A stretch of 64,000 nucleotides of DNA from Fistulifera solaris (Eukaryota; Bacillariophyta; Bacillariophyceae; Naviculales; Stauroneidaceae), in assembly GCA_030295235.1 (NCBI GenBank), contig AP026145.1:436501-500500 (forward strand), in the 5' to 3' direction. Below, in pieces: positions 1-11,200 of this stretch. The notes beneath the pieces were generated by a model. That model searched no databases. It worked only from the letters and a program-made list of their open reading frames with translations, and had not been told where the DNA came from. The translations under genes were made by a program, and so were the position numbers. Position 1 is the stretch's first letter; every line of letters begins with the position of its first letter.

Positions 1-603
1 GCATCAGCTCTACTGAACACTCGACATCATTAAAATAGATTTATGAAAAAGATATCTACCCTTGCAAGTTATGAGCAACACAGAAGCGGGCAATACTTCG
101 TGTCTCGTGACTGAAATCCAGTCTTGTCGAAAACGGACAACACTTTACGCTATAGTAAAATGAGGCGAACGATCCAAAAAAATATTATTGCGACGCCAGT
201 TCCTCAAGTTTTTTTACCCTAGATGTAAAAAGCTAATTCATTATTTTTCAGTGAACAAAAAACGTAGAAAAGAGGGATTGCGATTGACCGTTGCGGAAGC
301 GAAAATCACAATGAAGACGAGACTTTTTCTCATGACGATGTGGTAAAATCCTGTCTGGGGAACATTGACCGACAATGAAACTCTTTCACCTGCAACTGCA
401 ACTTCAGCTTATCTAGAATCTCATAAAGTGGACGGTTGGAAGTTCACTGCAAGATATTATTCTGAATGATAGTGTAGGGAACGAAACTGTCATAATATAG
501 TCCACGGTACTTTTTTTGAAACAGAGGTGTGCATTCCCCTTTTCGCGGCCGTGTCTTCGGAGATAATATTAAAGACAGTAATGAATGAAAAATCTAGTAC
601 AGT
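1..603. other. AT-rich intergenic sequence with one copy of a dispersed palindrome
   Basis: I see no credible gene here. At 106-126 lies a degenerate copy of a 21-bp imperfect palindrome (CGTGACTG, 5-bp loop, CAGTCTTG). It is followed by the flank ACGGACAACACT and then CTATAGTA, both of which recur beside the copies near 12.8 and 13.0 kb. The segment is therefore probably an old monomer of the roughly 222-bp repeat family described at 12.7 and 62.2 kb. Confidence 0.5.
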
Positions 604-1410
604 TTACAGTTCCGTGAGATAGACAGGTTCACGTCGGACGGTCGTCCCATTTTGCTCCATATTTATGGGATGTACTTGACCTGGTTTCGACGACAGGGTC
701 TCTACTTGTTCCAGTAGTAAGCGCATAGAAGGGGAGTATTGCTTTGGTGGGGATTGTTCATCGATCTCGTCCTGCACAGGCACCTTTCGTTCTTTGGTGG
801 GGCTAGTTGATTCGGGAGGCATGAGGACAGGAGCCCGGGGAGGCATGACATTGTCGGCCAAGACGGCTACGGAAAGATCTTTCGGTACGTGGTGCTCCTT
901 TTTCGAATTCATCAAAGAGACCGGCAACGGAATGGTTAACACCGATTTTCCTCCGGTGGCTGTACTGCGAGATGCCGCACTGTCCATGACCGAACTCGCG
1001 GAATCGTGCGGGAGATTGTCGGTGTTGTCGATAGTTGGTTTGTTGCTTTTCACGTGTACTTTCTTTTGTAGAAGAGTGGAACGGATGATCATTGTGACGA
1101 TCACGCATGTGCACAGTAAGAAAGCGGCTACCATGGCAATGATAGCAAGATATATAAAGAGCTCTTTGTTGTCCTTTCCGTCATCTTCTTGTCCTTGCTG
1201 AGTGCCAAAGATATCAGGGTTGTTGTGGACGGAAAGATCAATGGGTTGCGCTTGAAGACTCTCGGGTGCGTCTTCTTCGAGACGTCGGTGGACGCCATGG
1301 AGAAGAGTTTCGGAATATCCGCGGAGCCTTCTTAATTCAACCATTTTGTTACTTGCGCACCTCCTCTTCCTCTGAGACTGTTGATGAATATTTTCACTCA
1401 ACGTGATCAA
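604..1410 (-). CDS. single-pass membrane protein, unknown function
   Basis: An uninterrupted 268-residue reading frame. Residues about 85-110 form one strong hydrophobic segment (LFIYLAIIAMVAAFLLCTCV...), followed by basic residues. This predicts a type I/III orientation with a Ser/Pro/Lys-rich cytosolic tail of about 155 residues. The N-terminal part is basic and then acidic, and has no clear signal peptide. An alternative start is the second Met at residue 23. I recognise no family. Ser/Thr-rich stretches in the tail could be phosphorylated, but that is a guess. The nearest downstream neighbour is the secreted protein at 2.1 kb on the other strand, so the two promoters would share 1411-2140. 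Confidence 0.6.
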   Translation of the reverse strand: MITLSENIHQQSQRKRRCASNKMVELRRLRGYSETLLHGVHRRLEEDAPESLQAQPIDLSVHNNPDIFGTQQGQEDDGKDNKELFIYLAIIAMVAAFLLCTCVIVTMIIRSTLLQKKVHVKSNKPTIDNTDNLPHDSASSVMDSAASRSTATGGKSVLTIPLPVSLMNSKKEHHVPKDLSVAVLADNVMPPRAPVLMPPESTSPTKERKVPVQDEIDEQSPPKQYSPSMRLLLEQVETLSSKPGQVHPINMEQNGTTVRREPVYLTEL

Positions 1411-2140
1411 TCAATGCCGTCTTTTGTGCTTTCGAGACAACGATTCCTGTCAAGAAACAAACAGCATACACTTAGATTGCTTTTATTGGAGTCGTAAAGA
1501 CAGTATCACGAACGATCGATTGGTGGAACGAATGAAAGGGAGGCAAATGAAAAATTTCATCCTCTCCGCCGCGCGCTACACCGCCAATGAAACACGCAAA
1601 TTATGCCACCACGGATCTTTGCAACGGAAATTTCGAGCCTAATTGGCTGAAAAATAGACGTTGAGGCGTGTATACGGTATTGAATTGTTAGTACACCTCA
1701 CTATCGAAGATTTGTTTCGTGGACTAACGTTGGAGAATGCGTCGTAGCATTGCGGCGACGCGACACACGCGACACGCGCGCGAACCCTACAACCTCAAAC
1801 CTCAACTCTAAATAAAAGCATACTCTCTTTGAATTGTATTGGGCCTTTTAGACGGCCTAAGTAAAATGGCGCGCCAGTTTCGGTAGTTAGACAACGAACA
1901 GCAGTTACGTACAAGTATCCTGTTTAACTACTTAGCTGAGTACCGTTACGAGTTTATGGCACGAGTCATTGAAGAAGACACATGGTCGGAAGTTTTCGGT
2001 CACTTTTGTCTTTTGTTGCATGATGGGTCTTTTTGGCTTTCGGATTTTGACACACACCCTCTCATTCATTATCTTCTTCCAGAGTTTGCGAACCTTTTAC
2101 CCGACTAACAACCTTTGTCTTACCAATAAAGTGTATCAAG
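1411..2140. other. divergent intergenic region
   Basis: About 730 bp between two divergently transcribed genes, the likely place for both promoters. It contains a CG-rich patch near 1745-1785 (repeated CGACACACGCG-like words) but no motif I can assign. Short open frames here look fortuitous. Confidence 0.4.
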
Positions 2141-2845
2141 ATGCTCTCAAAGCTGACTGTTCTCGCACTAGTAGCTGCTGTCGCTCGAGCCGAAAGGTTT
2201 CAGTTCAATTACAACGAAGCTGTTCCGTACGTAGAAAACCAACACGGTCAGCGCTTCATGCAAGTAACCCAGCCAGAATGCAACCCTGCTGGTTCTCTCT
2301 TTATCTGTGATAACGTCGGAACGACGGTGCGAAATACCGCAGGCAACCTGGTAGCCATCACTGCTACTTTAGTGTGCCCTTTCTCTCCGTTGATTCAGGT
2401 CGATTTCCGACAGGCCGAGGGCTGCAGCTGTGAGGCACAAGTTGCCACGGCGGACGGGGGATTTAAAAAGTGCGCTTGCACTCTATGCCCGGCTGGTTAT
2501 GGGGATAATCCCATCAGTATTGATTGTGATATGAGCAACACGACGGATACCAACATGACGGATGCCAACGCGACGGGCGTTGATGCCGAGAACGAAATGG
2601 AAGCCGTCGACCCCTTTATTCTTGACTCGTGCACGAGCTTTGACTGTGATTTCAGATGCAATGGCACTTGCAAGTTCGGATGCGACGAAGTTCCTTTGCC
2701 AGAGGAGTGCTTCGAACTGTGTGGAACACCTCAACCCACTGGGGCGCCCGCCGGTGGTGCTGCTCAACCGACCTCGGGTGCCCCAACTCTTTCCAGCATG
2801 CCGTTCTTTGTTTTCAGTTCATTTTTTATGCTGATCAAATACTAG
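2141..2845 (+). CDS. secreted Cys-rich protein, probably GPI-anchored or tail-anchored
   Basis: A 234-residue intact frame. Residues 1-18 are a typical signal peptide (MLSKLTVLALVAAVARA, then ER). The mature part holds about 18 cysteines in clusters (CSCEA, CACTLCPAGYG, CDFRCNGTC), several N-glycosylation sequons in a Thr/Asn/Asp-rich linker around residue 130, and a Pro/Ala/Gly/Thr-rich stalk. The last 20 residues are hydrophobic (MPFFVFSSFFML), as in a GPI-attachment signal. It is probably a cell-surface or frustule-associated protein. The Cys pattern fits extracellular disulphide domains, but I cannot name the family. A longer frame starting at 1969 is in a different register and lacks coding character. 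Confidence 0.7.
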   Translation: MLSKLTVLALVAAVARAERFQFNYNEAVPYVENQHGQRFMQVTQPECNPAGSLFICDNVGTTVRNTAGNLVAITATLVCPFSPLIQVDFRQAEGCSCEAQVATADGGFKKCACTLCPAGYGDNPISIDCDMSNTTDTNMTDANATGVDAENEMEAVDPFILDSCTSFDCDFRCNGTCKFGCDEVPLPEECFELCGTPQPTGAPAGGAAQPTSGAPTLSSMPFFVFSSFFMLIKY

Positions 2846-3067
2846 TCTTCTCAAAAAGAACTAGCTTATATTGTTTCGTCGCGATTTAAACAATACAAAA
2901 CAATTATCCGCCTATAGTATTGTTGCAAGAAATGAGAAACGTTTTGACCGCTAATAAATACGGGGTAGTAGTACACAGGGCGTTGTTAGCTATTTACAAT
3001 ATTGACTTTATAGTCTTTCCAGCTGTATCTATTTTCGGTTTCTCTCGCTAAATGGACGGCGGCATGG

Positions 3068-5266
3068 CTAGTGCTGTGGAATAGGCAGCACCATGAGATC
3101 CCAAGCTGCAGCAACTTGAGTTTCATTCAGACCGGACGCCTTCATAGCTTGCATTTCGATTCGCATCATAATCGATAAACTGTCCACAGAAACATCACCC
3201 TTGTAGCGAGCTGAAAAATGATTCAAAATGAGTCTTTTGCCGTTGACAGCTTTGCAAAAGGCTCCGGCAATCTGTGGAGTAGAGTGCCCGTGTGTTATGG
3301 CGTCTCGTGTAACTTCTCGAAATGAGGTATCTTTGTCAACGCCTTGTAAGTAAGCATTTGTGGCTTCGTGGATAATGACGTCTGCGTTCAGTGCCAAACC
3401 TCGCAATGCGCGACTATCAGCAGTATCACCGCAAATAACAACCTTTCGACCCTGTCGCGGTGCTTCTACGGCATCCTCATGCGTCACAACTGTACCGTCG
3501 GGAAAGGTAAACGCGCCCCCCTGGAGGAAGGTTTTTGATAACAGCCATGGCTTTCATTGGCGCTTTAAACCCAGCCTGCTTCAGAGCAGCTATATTCCTT
3601 TTCACAATGGGCTCTACGTACTCGTTCTTTAATCGTCCTGGTCGTGATAACTCTTCAACTACGTATCCCACACACGGAATTCCGTGGCTCATGGGGGCGG
3701 CGAAAACCTTCACGTCCCCCTCATCCTCTACTTCCCACACCGGAGCACCGTCATAGGAACGTGGATGATTATAGATCGGATAGATACTTCTGCCACCTTC
3801 GACTTCTGAAAAGAAAGGAGAAGGTTCAAGGCTCATTCGGTTGGCTTGTGAAATCCAACTAATCGGGTCTTCACCTGCCAAACCCTTTGTGCCCCATTGA
3901 GCCCCCCTGGTTGGACACGCGGTATTCATTATGAAAGTAACGGCGAAATCTAGGTCGCAGTTCCCATTCGGGTGCCATGGGAACATCCATTATCTCGTGG
4001 ACTCGATAAGGTGGAACTATACGACTAATGGAGTAGCGAATGGCAATACGAAGCCACATGCGCAATCCTTCAGGGCCATATATTTCTACGGGAGGGCGAT
4101 CTGTTTCGCGATCCCGATCTTGTCCCATTAGACAGAGCAAGCCAACGAGACCGAGTGTATGGTCTTTGTAAAGAAACAAACAATTAGTGATCATTATTCA
4201 CGAAGAACTGGCAGCTTCAGGTACATACCTCCATGTGCGTGTGTTAAAAATATTTTTGTGATCTTGCTCGGTTTTATAGCGGAAGAGCGTTGTACTTGAA
4301 GCTGTGTTGATATTCAGCAAGTGTGAGTCTATAACTGTTGCGACTTACAAGACACTACGAGACGGTGCAAATGCATCGGAAGTTATAAAAAAGATGATTA
4401 TCAGCACGGACACAGAGAACAAATGAGTGTCTCAGACTGGTGCCAGCATCGGTGTTTCGTCACATGCGAAGTCAACAAAACGAAAGCTACAAATATTATG
4501 AACCTACCTGAGTACATTCACCAACATCAAACAACCAAGTACCACCATAAAATGTACTGGACTGATCTCCATCGTTGGACGCCCCGAACGCACCGCGCGG
4601 TCTCCAATTCAATCGTAAAGCGGTGCAAGAAACACCTCGGGTCACTCCCGGTGTACAACTCGCCGTTCCGACGAAAACGACATCCATATCGGAGGATGCG
4701 ACGCTGTTTCGAAAAATAGGGTGATTCAACTGACGGATATCCTCCGCGGGTGTGGTCGCCACCGGCTCGGGGGCATCACGGGTCATCGGATATCGCTCGT
4801 AGACTCTCTCAAAGATGGCGTCTTTCGGTGAGCCTGTAGTTTTCATCAAAGAGGGCTGTTCCCGAAGCAGCTGCGATGCAGCACGAGACTCTATTTCATC
4901 GTTCTGAAGATCTGTCATTTCTTGCTCCATTGCGACAGTGCTGTTGCTTACTGACGGTGATTGGGCTCGGTTATGGTTGTCTTCCAAGTAAGCAATTAAG
5001 TCTTGTTTTTTCTTGAGGCTAGAAAGAACTCCACGTTCAGCTGAAGATTGCTTGACAAGTTCTCTTAACTCTTTGACTGTCAGTCCGCTCAACGCGGCCT
5101 GTAACCGTGAAGAGCTTTGGATCCGTCGAAAGCGATGCTGGCTGTGAAATGCATGAGTAGTGTAGGGAGATAGTAGAAGCGCTAGACCTAGTTGCAAGGT
5201 AATTGCGACTCTTGATCGTTTTTCTTCCGACGAGTCTGGTATGCGTGTCGAAACTTCGTGTTTCAT
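3068..5266 (-). CDS. tRNase Z (tRNA 3'-processing endonuclease), probably plastid-targeted
   Basis: A metallo-beta-lactamase-fold endonuclease that removes tRNA 3' trailers. Exon 1 (5266-4508) encodes a hydrophobic leader (about residues 20-40) ending in HAF-HSQ, like a diatom plastid pre-sequence. It then has a SAP/Rho-N-like stretch (LTVKELRELVKQ) and ends in DVGECTQ. Intron 1 is 4302-4507 (GTAGGT...ACACAG). Exon 2 (4229-4301) ends in THAHG, and intron 2 is 4164-4228 (GTATGT...ACAAAG). Splicing restores the Zn motif THAHGDH followed by TLGLVGLL. Later motifs are HEATNAYLQ and THGHST. The frame is lost at two runs of six C (3902-3907 and 3516-3521). Shortening each by one base gives a continuous protein of about 640 residues that includes PDGTVVTHEDA, so these look like sequence errors. 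Confidence 0.85.
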
Positions 5267-5945
5267 CAGCGACCATAACAGACACGGCGGATGATTCGTC
5301 GAACAGATGATGATGGCAATGTCGAGAAACTACGTTTCGCTCACGACAATTTAAAGTAGCGTTCGGGTGACGAATTGCTGTCTCTTTGCAAATCGTTTAT
5401 TTCGATCGGTAATTCCGACAATTTTAAGTCAATGACGATAAAGAATATAAGCAACAATCTTTGTATGTATTGATCAATGAGGGGTCCGAGTCAGCGGTTG
5501 GTCGTCAACGTTTGTTGTTGTGAACACTTGGCTGCAAAGAATTGATTGCACGGTCTACAGAAGTCCGTCGGCAGGTCACCCGTTACTGTAAAGGAAACTC
5601 TAAACTACTATGTCGCAACAGGATCTTTGTCTGTAGTAAGTTTTACTCTTTCTGGCACACCGGTACCGCATTCGTTTTCGGACGAGCTGTTGGTTATTAT
5701 TGGGCCCCCACATTTTTTCGTTTTGCTCACACGACAAAAACTTCAAACGTGCGTTTCTTCATCGATCGTATCAACATGCGTCGTCATCGTCGCGTCTGTT
5801 TTCATTCTTTGAAATCGTGCATCGGCACACGGCGGTCGGAGTACTACTCACATGAACTATTCCCCATCACACTTGGAGGGGCCATCTATTGATAAAACTA
5901 TTACAACAAAGAAAACGTGGTCTCGATTAGTCAAACCGTTTTGAC
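5267..5945. other. intergenic region
   Basis: About 680 bp between the tRNase Z start and the small gene at 5946. Open frames of up to 116 codons occur (5542-5892), but they overlap in two registers and show no recognisable domain or leader. I do not call a gene. Confidence 0.35.
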
Positions 5946-6416
5946 ATGAAAGACCAATCATCCTCGCGATGGACGAATATGCCGTTGCGTCTGCCGAATC
6001 ATGACAACGGCGAATTAAAAGAGAATTACCTCCGAGCAACATTGTTTTCTACATCCACAATGGACGATTTATCGAGCAAAGTCCTTACAAACAGAATGGA
6101 CGTTGTATCCAGGAATAGCGACCAACAATCGTTTCTCGGCACCATTGCTTCTTCGCTATCCGATGACGAGGACGAAGTAGCAGTTCCGAATGAGATTGAG
6201 TTTATGGCAATATCCAGGCAAATGTCAAACGATTCCGATTGCACTTGGCACGACCATGTGGGTGAAAAAGATCTTGTGGGCTTACAATTCGTCACTGAAG
6301 ACGTTTCCGAAGTCGCTCAGGAGTCCATGTCGCTCCAGTCAGTCCGCTCAGTAACTCTCACACACATTGATAGCACGACGATGAGCGATTACAGTTCATC
6401 CGCAGAGACATATTGA
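5946..6416 (+). CDS. small acidic Ser-rich protein, unknown function
   Basis: A 156-residue intact frame with no signal peptide or membrane segment. It is acidic and Ser/Thr/Asp-rich, with casein-kinase-like clusters (SSLSDDEDEV) in the middle and a Ser-rich C-terminus. Composition suggests a largely disordered protein. I recognise no family. It ends about 115 bp before the convergent carrier gene. It could be lineage-specific, or a chance open frame, but its length and composition favour a real gene. Confidence 0.45.
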   Translation: MKDQSSSRWTNMPLRLPNHDNGELKENYLRATLFSTSTMDDLSSKVLTNRMDVVSRNSDQQSFLGTIASSLSDDEDEVAVPNEIEFMAISRQMSNDSDCTWHDHVGEKDLVGLQFVTEDVSEVAQESMSLQSVRSVTLTHIDSTTMSDYSSSAETY

Positions 6417-6531
6417 TTCATGATTGTTTATCTTTGTACGGATGTCCACCTCTTCTTTAGAGGATAAACTAGAATTCAATTTGATACAAACGAGACAAAC
6501 ATCTACTTCTTAGGTATTCTACTACTCTCGC

Positions 6532-7681
6532 TTAGATGCTTTTGAAGCCACACAACGTATAAAGAGCTTCAATGGTCAACAACTGAAGCGTCGCTTGTGG
6601 AGCGAATCGCGCCCAGATCGGAACGAAGCCTCTCCACAGAGACAAAACACCGTCGGCTTGCACTGTTTTAGTCAAGCAGTCTGAGAAACCGTTATAAAGC
6701 TTCTTATCCGTAGGCTGGTTCATGAGTTTAGTGCGAAGCATCTTGAACGAAAGAAAAAGACGTAAGACGTCCCATTCTGAAATAAACTGCTTTCGACGCT
6801 CACTCGTAACTTACATCCCAGGGCGCTACTGTGCAAGTCATAAAGAATCCCGCAATGAAGGCTGCAGCAAACGAAGTTCGAACTTCCTTTCTCGACCATC
6901 CCGTATAGTCACAAACGTATCCCTTGGAAATATCGTAAACTCCCATTTTCGTGGCATTTAGAACGCAAGCGCGCATGATATTGACCTCAACACCACGATA
7001 GAATCCGGCAATGCCCTGGTCTCTGTACATGTTTCCTACCAATTCCGAGAGTCCGGCTTTTCCAGTGTTCGTTTGCGCCAATGTCTTGAGCACATCAAAT
7101 GGCTTTTCAAGTCAATTGATAATTCAAAATGGCTGATGAGACTAATCTGCGAATAAACTTTTTGACTAGCAAATTTTCCCACTTACATTTCCGGCAACCG
7201 ATCCCACGCCACCCGTAATGGCCCCTGCCAAGAACTTCATGTAAAGGGAGAATCCTTTCCGGCACCCAGAGCATCTCGCACTGGCGCGTAAGCACCGAGT
7301 TTGATGCTAGTATAGCTCATTTCACGCTGAATGAAAATAATAAAGTGAATGAGATTGATGAGTGGGCGGTTTTCGCTTTCGCTTTCGCTCGCTATCTACT
7401 TACACCGTACGCAAACGCCAGTCCCTTCCAAAAGGCCGCGATTCCTTCGTTTCGCATGACGCCCTTACATGTTTCGACGATACCCAAGCCAGAGGCTTGA
7501 ATGCGAACTTTCACCAACTCCAATGGATGCTTTAAGGCCGCAACGCGTGAGTGAATGATGATGAGGCTGACCCACAAAAAGGGCAACGACGACGACGACG
7601 TACCGTAAAGTTCACGGCAAACATGGCGGCGCTTCCGCCCAGTGCCATCGACTGAAACAAACTGGGTTTGATATCCGACAT
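6532..7681 (-). CDS. mitochondrial carrier family (SLC25) protein
   Basis: An inner-membrane metabolite carrier. All three Px(D/E)xx(K/R) signatures are visible: HPLELVKVR near 7525, PFDVLKT near 7100 and [12 protein letters not shown] across the last intron. The start is [21 protein letters not shown] at 7681. Exons are split by short introns: donor GTACGT at 7598-7603, donor GTAAGT at 7398-7403, then a donor after VAGN near 7185 and another after TVAPWDV near 6815. In the third exon one extra T in the TTT run (7243-7245, + strand AAA) is needed to read [15 protein letters not shown], so I treat it as a consensus error. The protein would be about 300 residues, normal for the family. The layout resembles the oxoglutarate/dicarboxylate/UCP branch, but the substrate cannot be fixed by eye. 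Confidence 0.8.
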
Positions 7682-8255
7682 GTTGTAGCACGAACCCCTT
7701 CTTCAACTATTGCTCCAACAACTACTAGAGCTTGGACGCTTCTTTCGGTCGACTCAATGGATGTCTTTGAAGCGGAAGATTCTGTTTTTGCAAGGAGGCA
7801 GAAAGCGAACAATGGACGAGGACGCGAAAGGACTTCTCGTCGTTGTTGCAGTTGGAGACTCTAAAACGTGTACTCTCCGCAGGAAAGTGGTATCCCATCT
7901 GTCATAAAGACACTTAACTTGACCGCTGCGACGTCCGTACGGGACTGAACATTGGGTCTTGTCTCGCTCGGAACAAAGTAAAGCCTTTTACTCCGTAATC
8001 CGTTATCCGTATCATGAATTCCGGCATCAACAGAATACAAATCGCTAGACAGTTCGAATAATTAGCGACTTTGACTAAAAACGATGTAATGAATGGATCT
8101 GTATTGAATGAAGGACGTTATAAGCCACAACAATGAGAGACACCGCCATAGTTTTCCGACAAAATATGAGTTCATTGCGTGAATTCAACATTATTTTAGT
8201 GCTCTCTATATCAGCACCACTGTACGCTCGTCTTATAAGACTCGGTCAATGCAAC
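7682..8255. other. intergenic region
   Basis: About 570 bp between the carrier start and the end of the SUMO protease. Nothing coding is apparent. It holds one TACTCCGTA nonamer (7989-7997), a word also found at 29983, 30043, 46636 and 56717 (see findings). Confidence 0.4.
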
Positions 8256-11200
8256 CTAGACACTGGCAGCATCCGATAGCGCCGTATCGTCATCATGACG
8301 ATAATGTGAAGAAGTCTCATCCGCGTACTGAATTCCACTACCTTCGCTCGAGCTTTTCAACTCGTACACCGGGGACCCTTTGAATCGTGTATAAACATTT
8401 TCTTTCGCAATGCGATTGTCGAAGGCATCAAAATCAGGTTGCGTCACGAGAGAATTTGGCGACGAGACATCCTCGTCATCGTCGATTAGCATCATTTCGG
8501 AGCTTTCCTCTTCAGAACTTTTAGGAGTGTTGAGTAGCTGCATTCTCTTTCCACTCTCCTTCGAACTTTCAATGTTCGTCGACCTTTGGCTGTTCTCCAA
8601 GTTTCCACTTTTCTTCGATTGTCCAATTTCCTCCAAGCTTTCAGTCTCGTCCGAGCTTCCGCTTTTATTATCAACCGCGGTTGCGCTTTCCTTTTCTTCC
8701 GCGCTTCCGCTTCCCTTGTCCTCCGATGCTTCATTTTTCTTCTCCTTTGCAGTTTCATTTGTGTCCTCCTTCGTTCTGTTCTCGGCCAACTTTTCAAGTC
8801 GCTTTACTTGGTCCCGATGTGCTTTCCACGGAAGATATAGAGCACTAAGGCGCTCGATCAGCACCTTCATTTCTTCGCGTAAGTTCGCAATGTCGTCCAA
8901 AGTGAACTTGAACTCGGCCCCGCGTGAAATCATTGCAATTTTCTCTTCCACGAGTTCGATGTACGAGAATGTACGGTTGCGTAATTGAAATAAACCGGAC
9001 GCATACCGACACACAAATACACCGCAATCCCAAGAGTTGTTCTGATATGGCACTGTGAAATAGATGTGAAGTGAGCTATTTGATGAAACAAATAATTGAC
9101 ATCGGGTGAACTTACCTTTGGGTGTTAGGACTGGTAGCGACGATTCGTTGAAAGGCGCCTCAACACCGCTTGACTTTCTCAGTCGCAACCACTCTGCGTT
9201 CAACCATTTGGTCACATTCCTGTGCACTCTATCTTTCTGATGCATTTTTAGTGAGTCGAAAAACAGAAGGCACGGCATCGGGGCATCGTCACTAGACGCA
9301 TTACCACTTTGATCAGCGGATGAAAGAATGTAACCAGGGTTTACTACCACACACAAAGACCAGTGAAGAGATTTGTTGACTAAAGGTCCGGCAATAATGT
9401 GAGACGACAAGCGACAAGATCGACTTCAACAAGGGCACACTTACTTGGAATAAAAACAAATCTCAGGTTAAACACGTCGATCTTCTTTTTGTTGTCCAGT
9501 TTGACACTCCTTCCACTCCATTATCTTCCAAAAGTCGTATAAAAATGTGTGGTAAAAACGTGAAAGTCTGCCGAGGTATGCTTTCGTGTCATCCTTTCGC
9601 AGAATGAGTTTATCAGGATCAATTAGAAGTTACGAAATGTATTGGCTTTTGAACTTACCACTGGAGAAAAAAATCAATCAAGGTATCGTTCAAATATACA
9701 CCCGGCTCCAGCCTTTCAAAATCTTCGACGCGAATTTCCACATGATGTCGTCGTCGCGTGTCCTCACTTGCCTCTGCATTACGAAGGTCCGACGTAACTT
9801 GGTCACAATCGTCTATATCCACCTCATCCATCTCTGTATCAGCAAAATTAGCGAATTGAAACTCGTTAAGGCCCTGGGCAGCATCATCTATGAGATGCGG
9901 GTCGCCTTCAAAAGGAAAGCTAAGTAAGATATCGTGGCTTGCTTTTCCGGCAAGGAAACCAACGCGTTTAGAAGACCCGACTTTCTTCTTGCGGCTTTGA
10001 GCTTCTTTCTTCGCGTCTGCAATAAGCGCGGATGCGTACAAGTCTGATCGACTTCGTGGTAAACGGTTATCATTTGTGAAGTACGCTTCGAAATGCGTAT
10101 TTTCCTGGACCACTCGTAGAAAAGTGGCGATGTCAGCATCTGATCGAAACTCTGCAACGATAAGTCCTTTTTCGTCGGTTGAATTTCCAGGGACGTATGT
10201 GCTAATACTGCTGAAGCCATTAGTCTTTGTTTTTTCTACTTTGAGCGCGATGAAGGATCCCGGTTCGGTAGCAGCATCGTCACTCGCTAAGCGCCCAGAG
10301 TTGTCAAAGCCATTATCAACATAATAGTAAACTTCCTCCACTTCTCCTTTCGCAAAATCTATGTTGTGGACCTTTTCTTTCGAGCGGGCCGAGTACCCAC
10401 ACGAAAGGATACCATCATTGAAAATCTTTATCTGACAAGAATGGTGCTTCACGCTTGATCCAACCGCTATCCTAGCGACGTCAAACCACACCAATAAATT
10501 CTTGAACAAGAAGAAAGTGTGGTGAGTTTAAGAGTATGTGAGACTTCTCAACAAACAATGCAACTTACCTGTTCGTCGTCCGAATCATCGTCGACCATGT
10601 CCACAAAATCGCTCTTCTTTCGTTTCGCGGATCCTGAATCCGAAATGGCGCTTTTACGTGCACTCGACCTAGTTTGATAAAGCGTGCGTGGTGTGTCTCC
10701 ACTGCGATTCTTGCGTTTTTCTATTGCAACAGAGGTTGCAGACGACAAGTCATCGTCAAAAAGATCATCGTCCTCGTACTTCATGGTTTTCCTCGCCGCT
10801 GGTTTGTCTTTGGTCCGCAGTTTCGTCGACGAGGCACAGCTGTCTTTAGAGAGCTCATCCCAGGTAATAGGCTCTTTCGAAGTCATATAACTTTTGATCG
10901 ATTCCTGGGAACCGCGACTCTCAGTCCGTTTTTTGCTTGGTTCCAAAGACCGGTCGCTGTTGAAACATGCATTGTTCGTTCGCAAGGAAGCGCCGGGGAC
11001 GATTGCCCGACCTGCATTCGCACTCTTTGCATTTTTCTTGCTTTTCAACGGATTCGTCGGAACCTCAACAGCGCGACTGAAGGAGGATTTGCGTTTTGTA
11101 TCAGATGTTGCTGTCAGCGAAGTATAGGTCTCCTTGATTTTCCTGCCTTCGCTGGAAGAAGGTGCTTTTGATAAGGTCAAGGCCATCGAAGGGACATATG

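Noticed and set aside
5542-5892. A small gene upstream of 5946
   Set aside because: Two overlapping frames of similar length, no leader, no domain, and unconvincing composition.
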